This document shows, one piece after another, positions 43,964 to 53,527 of a stretch of 64,000 nt of DNA. Position numbers and translations under genes: made by a program. The notes under the pieces are model-generated. The model was not told the DNA's origin, searched no databases, and saw only the letters and a list, made by a program, of their open reading frames with translations. Source of the DNA: Fimbriimonadaceae bacterium (lineage in GTDB: Bacteria > Armatimonadota > Fimbriimonadia > Fimbriimonadales > Fimbriimonadaceae); assembly GCA_019454105.1 (NCBI GenBank), contig CP075364.1:623362-687361 (forward strand), read 5' to 3'. Position 1 is the first letter of the stretch; every line of letters begins with the position of its first letter.

Positions 43964-44012
43964 GCCGCATAGAGTGTTGATGACGCGCATTAAAGGCACC
44001 GAGCGAAAGCGA
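43956..44012 (+). other. 5' arm of the 23S processing stem
   Basis: This leader segment is complementary to the trailer at 46925-46980 over about 45 of 57 positions, beginning CTTTGAAAGCCGCA on this arm. The stem would loop out the mature 23S rRNA for RNase III-type cleavage. It overlaps the boxA-like site. Confidence 0.7.
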
Positions 44013-44025
44013 ACGCTTTGAAAAA

Positions 44026-46918
<2,893 letters not shown>

Positions 46919-46924
46919 AGAAGC

Positions 46925-46980
46925 TCGCTTAGCCCGGTGCTTTTAATGGGCGTCATCGACACAAAGTGCGGCTTTCAAAG
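46925..46980 (+). other. 3' arm of the 23S processing stem
   Basis: Complementary to the leader arm at 43956-44012. Its last bases (GCGGCTTTCAAAG) pair with the first part of that arm. The 5S rRNA follows about 33 bases later. Confidence 0.7.
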
Positions 46981-47013
46981 CGTTTCGCCACAGGCGACAA
47001 CCGCATACAGTTT

Positions 47014-47137
<124 letters not shown>

Positions 47138-47147
47138 AAGATTTCAA

Positions 47148-47190
47148 GAAGAAGCCCCTTGGCATAAGCCAAGGGGCTTCTTCGTTCGTA
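47148..47190 (+). terminator. Intrinsic terminator of the 23S-5S unit
   Basis: A perfect 16-bp stem (GAAGAAGCCCCTTGGC and its complement) with an ATAA loop, followed by TTCGTTCG, lies 11 bases after 5S. Confidence 0.9.
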
Positions 47191-48003
47191 ACAAGTGTGG
47201 TCGGCTGCCGGTCGAACCAGCCACGGCTGCACCCAACGAAGCGCGGAGCTTCACGTGCGAAGACGCGATGGGGCCCAGCGAGACACGACCTCTACCCTCG
47301 AACACGTTCACAACTCCTTCGCCCGAAGTGATGGATCCGAAGAGAGACTTTGTCGATCGTTCGACCGGGTAGTTCATCAATGTGGGTCGAGCGACTGCCG
47401 GCCGCCCGTCGCCCACTCCCCGCTCGTCCGCCGAACCAAGGATCTGTACCGGACCAAGAATGCCCATGATAGCGCGGTCATGGCCTCGTCGGATGTGGCC
47501 GGGACCTGGATCTCGCCGTCAGCACCTCAATCGACCTTGTGGTCCAGCACAAGCGTCTTCCCGGAAAGCCCCAGCTCGCAAAAGCCATCAAAGAGGTTTC
47601 GAGCATCAGAACCCCGGTACCGGTGCACGTTGGACGGAAGGTGTTTTCGCCAGACATGGCTGCCTTGAAGATCCCGCGGATCCAAGGGGTCTACGACCCC
47701 ATTTGAACTGGGCCACGCATGGTGCGCAGCACCGCAGACTCCGTCCGGACCAGTTTGTTGTTCAACTGGACTTCCACACAGTTCACAGCTTCTCGGTTTT
47801 GAATCGTGTAGGTTGCCATCAGCTGAGACAAGGCTGTCGGCCAGCACGACCGACGGACTCCTCAACCTACCTGCCCAGCAACTCGGGGATCCAATGCCCC
47901 GTTAGAATCACCTGTTTGATCGTAATTTGCTTGTGAATTCGTATTCTTGTAAGACAGAATCTGTCTAGCCCCCACCGGGCCTGCCTTCTCGAGGCTAGTA
48001 ACC
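47191..48003. other. About 800 bases without an intact gene; possible decayed coding stretch
   Basis: No full gene with a start, ribosome site and coding bias is present. Plus-strand codons look coding in one frame up to about 47,490 (..YRTKNAHDSAVMASSDVAG) and then in another from 47,473 to a TGA at 47,706 (..AVSTSIDLVVQHKRLPGKP, ..TPVPVHVGRKVFSPDMAAL). That pattern fits a frameshifted remnant whose family I cannot name. The region also holds an AGACAG/CTGTCT hairpin (47952-47966) in the leader of the following PEP-CTERM gene. I see no repeat or RNA that I can name. Confidence 0.35.
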
Positions 48004-48927
48004 ATGCTCATCAACCGCTTGTGCATCTTGTCCTTGGGCATCATTGTCGGCTCCGCCGCCATGGCCCAATCCATCGACGGCTCTCGTGACGCTAGCTACA
48101 GCTCGTTCCTCCGGGCCACTCAGCGCACCAACACTGGCTTCGGCGACAACTTCTCGGAACTCAACAATGCCTATGCCTACACTGACGGAACCAACCTGAA
48201 CGTCTTCATCGGTGGCAACCTCGAAGGCAACGGCAACACGTTCGAGATGTTCCTTGACAGTGCAGCCGGTGGACAAAACTCGCTCACCGGCCAGAACCAG
48301 GTCGTGGATCCGGGCGGAGCCAACGATGCGGGCGGTGCCCTCGGCGCGAACCGCATGCAGGGCCTCACGTTCAGCACCGGCTTCGAGGCCGACTACTACT
48401 TCACCATGCGCCGTAACGGCAACACCTTGTCCGCCTTTTGGGGCGTCATCGGTGGCAGCGGCAACGGTGTGACCCTGGACAACAACGAGCTCGGTATCAA
48501 GTACGGCTACGACAATTCGAACACTGGCGGCGTCGGAGGATTCAGCGCCAACACGCCGCTCCTTCCCCCGAACGATCCGGGCGTCGCCGGCGTCAGCACC
48601 GGGCTCGAGATCCAGATCCCACTTGCTCAGATTTCCGCCACCATCGGCGGCAACGTTCTCGTCACCGCGTTCGTGAACGGCGGCCAGCACGACTACGCCA
48701 GCAATCAGTTCCTCGCCGATAACCCGCAGGGTGGCCTCCCTGGAGACTCGAACGGGTTCATGCGCGGCAACCTCGGCGGCGATGGAAACGGGAACTATAT
48801 TGGTGGCCGCGTCAACTTCACGATTCCGGACAGCACCTACTTCACTGTCAACGTCGTGCCGGAGCCGGCCACGATGCTGGCGATGGGTGCCGGACTCCTC
48901 GCCTTGGCCCGACGACGCAAGAAGTAA
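48004..48927 (+). CDS. PEP-CTERM sorting-domain secreted protein
   Basis: The 307 residues start with a signal peptide (CILSLGIIVGSAAMAQS). The mature part is Gly- and Asn-rich with repeats such as TDGTNLNVFIGGNLEGNGN and DNNELGIKYGYDNSNTGG, predicted as beta-sheet. The C-terminus VNVVPEPATMLAMGAGLL followed by ALARRRKK is a PEP-CTERM tag. It is probably an exported surface or matrix protein; no function is recognisable. A hairpin terminator follows. A six-bp hairpin lies 40 bases before the start. Confidence 0.85.
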   Translation: MLINRLCILSLGIIVGSAAMAQSIDGSRDASYSSFLRATQRTNTGFGDNFSELNNAYAYTDGTNLNVFIGGNLEGNGNTFEMFLDSAAGGQNSLTGQNQVVDPGGANDAGGALGANRMQGLTFSTGFEADYYFTMRRNGNTLSAFWGVIGGSGNGVTLDNNELGIKYGYDNSNTGGVGGFSANTPLLPPNDPGVAGVSTGLEIQIPLAQISATIGGNVLVTAFVNGGQHDYASNQFLADNPQGGLPGDSNGFMRGNLGGDGNGNYIGGRVNFTIPDSTYFTVNVVPEPATMLAMGAGLLALARRRKK

Positions 48928-48952
48928 CCCTCCGGTCTGGTTCGAATCGACC

Positions 48953-48988
48953 GCGCCCTCGCTCGAGGATCGTCTCGAGGGAGGGCGC
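48953..48988 (+). terminator. Hairpin terminator
   Basis: GCGCCCTC with GAGGGCGC and, inside, CTCGAG with CTCGAG form a 14-bp stem with one G-G mismatch, followed by a T-rich stretch (TTCGTTGGTTTTC). Confidence 0.75.
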
Positions 48989-49042
48989 TTCGTTGGTTTT
49001 CAAAAGGTGCCCGACGGCCAGAACCGCTAAGCACAGTTCAGG

Positions 49043-49111
49043 TCAGGAGCAGCCGGTCAAGACGACGGCCAAAATTCCAAGCAGTCCGAAAAGCAGCGCA
49101 AGTTTGCCCAT
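49043..49111 (-). CDS. 22-residue lipobox-only peptide
   Basis: The tiny frame reads MGKLALLFGLLGILAVVLTG followed by Cys, Ser and stop. It has a lysine, a hydrophobic core and a lipobox (LTGC) whose cysteine is next to last. GGAGG lies eight bases before the ATG, the best Shine-Dalgarno spacing seen in this window. An in-frame ATG seven codons upstream lacks such a site. After signal peptidase II cleavage only a lipidated Cys-Ser would remain and an 18-20-residue hydrophobic peptide would be released. It could be an entericidin-like toxin, a small lipoprotein remnant or a signal-peptide-derived messenger; none is proven. It lies between the PEP-CTERM and ROK genes. Confidence 0.55.
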   Translation of the reverse strand: MGKLALLFGLLGILAVVLTGCS

Positions 49112-49210
49112 GGCGTTCACCTCCGCTCCCATGGTACGGTCTGCGGTCACAGAAAGCGCCTCTTCCTTAAGAAAGCTTAATCGATAGTTTTCCAGACCTT
49201 GTCACCATGC

Positions 49211-50128
49211 TCAGTGTCCGACCGTCAAAAGGGCGGCACCGAAAACTCCGGCACTGTCCCCCAGTTCTGGACGGACCAAGGGAGTGACGAAGTCGGGCCC
49301 GAAGATGTTGGCCTGCAAGTCCTGAAGCCCCCAAGTGAGGAGCTGGGGCGTCTGGCCGGCCCCTCCCCCCAGCACGATCACGTCAGGATCCAGGACGTTA
49401 ACGACGCTGGCGAGAGCCCGTCCAAAGCCCTCGCAGAACTGGCGGACAATGGAAGCGCACTTCATGTCAGACTCGGCCCGAGAAGCGATTTCCGCAAGAC
49501 TCAACCGTTCGCTTGTCTCTGCCTCATAACGTGCCTCGACAGCTGGGCCAGAGATGTACCGTTCGACGCACCCGGCCCGGCCGCAGTAACAAGGCTCGCC
49601 GTTCGGTACAAGCGTCGTGTGGCCCCATTCGCCGGCCAAGCCATTGGGCCCCGTCAGAAGACGACCCTCCACGACGAGCCCGCCTCCGACGCCGGTTCCC
49701 ATGATCACTCCGAACACTGTCCTAGACCCGCGGCCGGCCCCGTGCCTCGCCTCTGCCAGCGCGAAGCAGTCAGCATCGTTGGCCAGGACCACCTCTGTGC
49801 CCAGAGCCGACGATAGGTCTTCGTCAAGTCGGCGCCCGTTCAGGCTGGTCGTGTTGCAGTTCTTCATCGTCCCGTCTGGACGCCGAGCACCAGGGCTCCC
49901 GACGCCGATGAGTCTGGGGCGGGTCGACCCGGTCGCTTGCTCCAGTCTGGCGACCACCTCTGACACTCGGTCGACGATCGCTTCATAGCCACGCTCGGCC
50001 TGCGTGGGAACTCGCAAGCGCGCCAATGCCGCGAGACCGTCCGGGCCCTGAACGGCCGCGCAGCCTTCGATCTTCGTGCCACCGAGGTCGATCCCCCAGA
50101 GGGGGCCAGCATAGGGAAGGCTTGCCAC
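49211..50128 (-). CDS. ROK-family sugar kinase
   Basis: ROK kinases phosphorylate glucose, fructose, N-acetylglucosamine or N-acetylmannosamine with ATP. The 305 residues show the first phosphate loop LWGIDLGGTKIEGCAAV, the sugar-binding block VLANDADCFALAEARHGAG with the catalytic Asp, IMGTGVGGGLVVEGRLLTG and the zinc motif GHTTLVPNGEPCYCGRAGC, followed by VERYISGPA. ExGH is present as GEWGH. Substrate is not set by sequence; the closest look is to NagK/glucokinase types. It is on the minus strand and could share a transcript with the following propeller gene, whose stop is 19 bases upstream. Confidence 0.9.
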   Translation of the reverse strand: MASLPYAGPLWGIDLGGTKIEGCAAVQGPDGLAALARLRVPTQAERGYEAIVDRVSEVVARLEQATGSTRPRLIGVGSPGARRPDGTMKNCNTTSLNGRRLDEDLSSALGTEVVLANDADCFALAEARHGAGRGSRTVFGVIMGTGVGGGLVVEGRLLTGPNGLAGEWGHTTLVPNGEPCYCGRAGCVERYISGPAVEARYEAETSERLSLAEIASRAESDMKCASIVRQFCEGFGRALASVVNVLDPDVIVLGGGAGQTPQLLTWGLQDLQANIFGPDFVTPLVRPELGDSAGVFGAALLTVGH

Positions 50129-50147
50129 CTTCCCGATGATAGCCCGG

Positions 50148-51827
50148 CTATTGGCTGGCCCAGACGGATCGGTCGATGGAGCCGCTATAGGTCGAGGTAG
50201 CCACAGGGCCAGTCCGTCGGAACTGGATTTGGGCCCGGATCGCCCGAGTCACTGCTTGCAGGTAGGGTCCAGGGGAAGCAGCGGTGGCGGTCACCGTCTG
50301 GTCGATAAGTGAGGCCGCACGGGCGTCGACGAGATCGAACTGCGACCTCGTCCAGTTCCAGAACAGGACTTCTTGAGTCAGCCCCGTAGTCGACACGCTG
50401 GCTTCGAGCGTCAGGCTCAGTGCGGCCGGGTTCGCCGATTGCGCGACCGACTCGAGAGTCACAGCGATCGGCGGTTCTGACGGATTGGCGACGATGCCAT
50501 TGCGGACGATAAGCTTGTCGTCTTCTGACCTCAAAAGGCTCGCCAGACCTCCGCTTTGGCGGACACCACGGAAGATCGAGAAGCTCAGTGGAAGGGTCGG
50601 CGCCCCTGGATCTCGATAGGCTCGGATGTTGTTCCCTGTGCCGCACACGATCAAGGTCCCGTCCTTGGCCAACACCGGGCCGCCCACATTGACGTTCGTC
50701 ACCGCTTCTTGCCACTGAAGGTTGAGGTTGGAGTCGAAGGCGAAGAGCGCTCCATTTGAAAACGCTCCGTTCGTCAGGTACACCCGTCCGCCAAAGTCCA
50801 CCGCGATCCTGGGTTGGAAGAAGTCGCTTGGGAGGCTCGGCGAGGTCGCCAAAACCGATCCCGTGGCCGGGTCAAGCTTCACCAGTGTTGGCGGCGTCGT
50901 CCGAGCGTAGGTGTAGGGCGATCCGTCTGGGCCGACGGCGTGGGAGGCGAAGGGTGTATAGCCCATGGGGTAGCGCCACTTTTCGACGAAGGACGAACCA
51001 GCGTCGGTCAGTGCCACGAAGAAGTCCGTGACTGGGTTGTTCTGAGTCCTCGGGGCGTAAACGGTGCCGTCTGGGCCGACCATGAGACCGAGCTGCTGAA
51101 CCAAGCCCCCAGAGATCGCTGGGCTCCGGTGGGCGGCCAGACCGGTGGTCAGGTTTAGGGCGACGACCCGGGGACCGTTCGACGTCGCTTCCCAGGTGTA
51201 GCCTCGGTCGCCGAAGACGGCCACGTTCGAGCCGTCGCTCGAAGGCGCGGCGCGGCTAAAGGTCCAGGCCGTCGTCCCGTCAGAGGCTCGGATCCTTCGG
51301 ACGTTCGTGAAGCTGCCAGCGATGATGTCGCCGTTCTCGGCAAAACTGATCGACTCTGTCGAAGTCTCGTCGATCGTGTCTTGCGACTTCCAGAGGACGG
51401 TTCCGTCAGTGGCCCGCAGGGCATAAAGGAAGCTTGCGTTCGTGTTACCGGCCCTCGTGGCGTAGACGACTCCGTTACGGACAGCCGTCACTTTGTTGCG
51501 CCAATCAGTCGAAGGGAAGTCGACCGGAAGGGACGTGCGCCACAGCTCCTGGCCGGTGTCCACGTCGTAAGAGAGGATCGAGGTGCCTTGCAGGACGTCG
51601 CTGATGTTGAACATCCTGGCTACGACAAATCGCGGGCCCTCGGCGGCGCCTTGCTGGGAGACGACGGCGCCCAAGCCACCCGTCCAAAGAAGGTTGCGCG
51701 CCGACGGCCCGTCGAAGATCGACCGTCCCGAACGACTCGGGTTGCCTCCCACGGCGACTGGCCAATCAAAGGACTGGGCCGACGCGAAAACGGGCAGCAG
51801 GAGAAAGGGGACGATTGTTCGGCGCAT
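50148..51827 (-). CDS. Exported PQQ-like beta-propeller protein with shared C-terminal domain
   Basis: The 559 residues start with a signal peptide (TIVPFLLLPVFASAQSF). A series of PQQ/BamB-like blades follows: LSYDVDTGQELWRTSLPV, YALRATDGTVLWKSQD, RIRASDGTTAWTFSR, VALNLTTGLAAH and LDPATGSVLATSPSLP, each with the Asp-x-Thr-Gly turn. From about residue 410 a different domain begins (RGVRQSGGLASLLRSEDDKL, VSTTGLTQEVLFWNWTRSQF) and ends FRRTGPVATSTY...IDRSVW. That end matches three other proteins of this window. The protein is probably secreted or periplasmic. Function is unknown. Confidence 0.8.
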   Translation of the reverse strand: MRRTIVPFLLLPVFASAQSFDWPVAVGGNPSRSGRSIFDGPSARNLLWTGGLGAVVSQQGAAEGPRFVVARMFNISDVLQGTSILSYDVDTGQELWRTSLPVDFPSTDWRNKVTAVRNGVVYATRAGNTNASFLYALRATDGTVLWKSQDTIDETSTESISFAENGDIIAGSFTNVRRIRASDGTTAWTFSRAAPSSDGSNVAVFGDRGYTWEATSNGPRVVALNLTTGLAAHRSPAISGGLVQQLGLMVGPDGTVYAPRTQNNPVTDFFVALTDAGSSFVEKWRYPMGYTPFASHAVGPDGSPYTYARTTPPTLVKLDPATGSVLATSPSLPSDFFQPRIAVDFGGRVYLTNGAFSNGALFAFDSNLNLQWQEAVTNVNVGGPVLAKDGTLIVCGTGNNIRAYRDPGAPTLPLSFSIFRGVRQSGGLASLLRSEDDKLIVRNGIVANPSEPPIAVTLESVAQSANPAALSLTLEASVSTTGLTQEVLFWNWTRSQFDLVDARAASLIDQTVTATAASPGPYLQAVTRAIRAQIQFRRTGPVATSTYSGSIDRSVWASQ

Positions 51828-52007
51828 CTCCTATGAGTACCCTATTCGCAGCATCGTTCGGCTCCAGTGAAAGCGCCGGTTCCAGATGGGGCCAAAGACT
51901 CGAACTCCGAGAACGCTTACCAGGCTTAATGACCGGATAACGAGCCCACGGTAACCCTGGCGAGGAACAAGCTCAAACGGGCTCGTTCCAGGAGAGGAAC
52001 CAACCCA

Positions 52008-53246
52008 ATGCGCAACCTGACATTGCTTTCCGCCGCGCTGATGTTCGCGGCGGCCTTCGGCCAGACGCCCGTCAGCGGCTTCGACTTCGATGGCACGCTC
52101 AACCCGTACCTTGACAACAATCCGCCGAACGTCTTCCCGCTCGAGCACCGCACCGGCGGCAGCCCGACGGCGCCGTTCGGCCCGACCGTCTTTGTGAGCG
52201 ACACGGTCGGCACCACGACCAAGCAGGTCGCCAAGTTCGACGCTCCCCAGTTCTTCCGAGTCCTCCATGGCATGAAGTCGAACGGCGGTGGCGACTACGT
52301 GAACCTCTACACGCTCGTTATCGACGTCAAGTTCGTCAATCCGGCCATCGGGTCGTTCTCCAGCCTCTATAACTCCAACGACGACAACCGCAACGATGGC
52401 GACACGTTCATCCGGTGGGATGACAACGGATTCGGCAGCCCGATCGGCAAGATCGGCATCTCGGGTCAGTACAACGGGGAGATCCAGCCGAACGTTTGGA
52501 ACCGGATCGTCCTCACCTACGACGCCACCATCGGAACCTTCATTTACTACGTGAACGGAACTGTCGCCCAGACGGTGACAGGGGCCGGAGTCGTCGACGG
52601 ACGCTGGGCCCTTTACGGATACGAGGACTTGGATGTCTACGACCACTATGACCTCTTCGGCGACAACGACGGCGACAATGGGAGCGGGTTCGTCAGCCTT
52701 CTCGTCAATTACGACACCGTTCTCACCGCCGCCCAAGTGGCCGCTCTCGGCCCGGTCGGCACCCGCATCGGTGGCGCGACCTCCGAGACCATCGCTCCGG
52801 ACGCCCTGACCCTTCAGCGCGGCCAGATCGTCTCGGGCACCATCGCCAACCTTGCTGTCGAAGACAACGTCGCCCTCCGCCTGAAGAAGTTCTTTGTGGC
52901 GAACCCGGTCGAGCCGTTCGTTTGGGGCACGCTCCAGGGCACGACTTCGATCCTGAACCCAAGCTCCGTCACCTTCCGCGTCAAGAGCCGCATGGTCACC
53001 GGCGGCCAGTTCTCCCAAGAGATCGAGCAGTTCAACTGGAGCACGAGCCTCTGGGAGAACAAGACCGAGACCAACCCGTTCAACACCATCTATGGCACCC
53101 GGGAATCGGTCGCCAACCCCGCCACCAACAAGGTCAACGGTAGCGGTCGCCTCCAGGCCCGCATCCGCACCTTCCCGCGCGGGATCTCGGCGAATCCGTT
53201 GCCTGAGACCGACTGGGATCTCGTCAACTGGACCGTCAACCCGTAA
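52008..53246 (+). CDS. Exported LamG-type jelly-roll protein with shared C-terminal domain
   Basis: The 412 residues start with a signal peptide (LTLLSAALMFAAAFGQTPV). Residues 25-260 form a LamG/concanavalin-like fold with FDFDGTLNPYLDNNPPNVF, YVNLYTLVIDVKFVNPA, PNVWNRIVLTYDATIGTFIY and GRWALYGYEDLDVYD. The last 150 residues are the C-terminal domain shared with other exported proteins here: LTLQRGQIVSGTIANLAVED, SRMVTGGQFSQEIEQFNWST and RIRTFPRGI..LPETDWDLVNWTV. No membrane anchor is seen, so the C-terminal domain may serve surface attachment or secretion. An Asp-rich run (about residues 205-225) suggests calcium binding. Confidence 0.8.
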   Translation: MRNLTLLSAALMFAAAFGQTPVSGFDFDGTLNPYLDNNPPNVFPLEHRTGGSPTAPFGPTVFVSDTVGTTTKQVAKFDAPQFFRVLHGMKSNGGGDYVNLYTLVIDVKFVNPAIGSFSSLYNSNDDNRNDGDTFIRWDDNGFGSPIGKIGISGQYNGEIQPNVWNRIVLTYDATIGTFIYYVNGTVAQTVTGAGVVDGRWALYGYEDLDVYDHYDLFGDNDGDNGSGFVSLLVNYDTVLTAAQVAALGPVGTRIGGATSETIAPDALTLQRGQIVSGTIANLAVEDNVALRLKKFFVANPVEPFVWGTLQGTTSILNPSSVTFRVKSRMVTGGQFSQEIEQFNWSTSLWENKTETNPFNTIYGTRESVANPATNKVNGSGRLQARIRTFPRGISANPLPETDWDLVNWTVNP

Positions 53247-53256
53247 GGGCGTGCGC

Positions 53257-53274
53257 GGCGGACTTCAGTCCGCC
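53257..53274. repeat. GGCGGACT palindrome
   Basis: A perfect eight-bp stem (GGCGGACT with AGTCCGCC) 11 bases after the LamG gene stop; it may act as a terminator. The unit GCGGACTTCAGTCCGC is of a type that recurs between genes in many GC-rich genomes. Confidence 0.5.
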
Positions 53275-53286
53275 CCCACCCCCTGC

Positions 53287-53311
53287 CCCCTCCCCCGTAA
53301 CGGGGGAGGGG
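53287..53311. repeat. CCCCTCCCCCG hairpin repeat, copy 1
   Basis: An 11-bp perfect stem with a TAA loop, in a longer C-rich and then G-rich stretch. A near-identical element with loop TGA lies at 60770-60796. A looser relative (TCCCTCCTGACAACGGGAG) follows at about 53,333. They look like dispersed intergenic repeats. Confidence 0.65.
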
Positions 53312-53509
53312 AGGGGGGATTCGTCCTGTCGCTCCCTCCTGACAACGGGAGAGGGGGTTCCGACCTTTTCTCGCTCCCCTTTTCGTCTCCCCAAATGCTG
53401 GGGAACGCTTATTGTCGTTCTTTCTCTGAAGCGAAAAGGTGCCGCGGGTCCAGTGGTGGCCGCTGCGAGCGCATTCGGGGCCAGGGCCAGCGTCTGCGGC
53501 TCGAGTGAG

Positions 53510-53515
53510 TAGAAT
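53510..53515 (+). promoter_or_regulatory. TAGAAT -10 box before the SARP-like gene
   Basis: TAGAAT ends 12 bases before the ATG, with no Shine-Dalgarno sequence between, predicting a leader of about six bases. Confidence 0.45.
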
Positions 53516-53527
53516 TCGGCACAATCG

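Noticed and set aside
47144-47467. 107-codon minus-strand ORF near the rRNA terminator
   Set aside because: It runs through the rRNA terminator and has no ribosome site or recognisable family; coding bias is only moderate.
48941-48952. TTCGAATC, a tRNA T-loop-like sequence
   Set aside because: No cloverleaf can be built around it and it is part of a terminator region.
51831-53018. 395-codon minus-strand ORF
   Set aside because: Antisense to the LamG protein; its composition is rich in Val, Asp and Arg as expected of a shadow frame.
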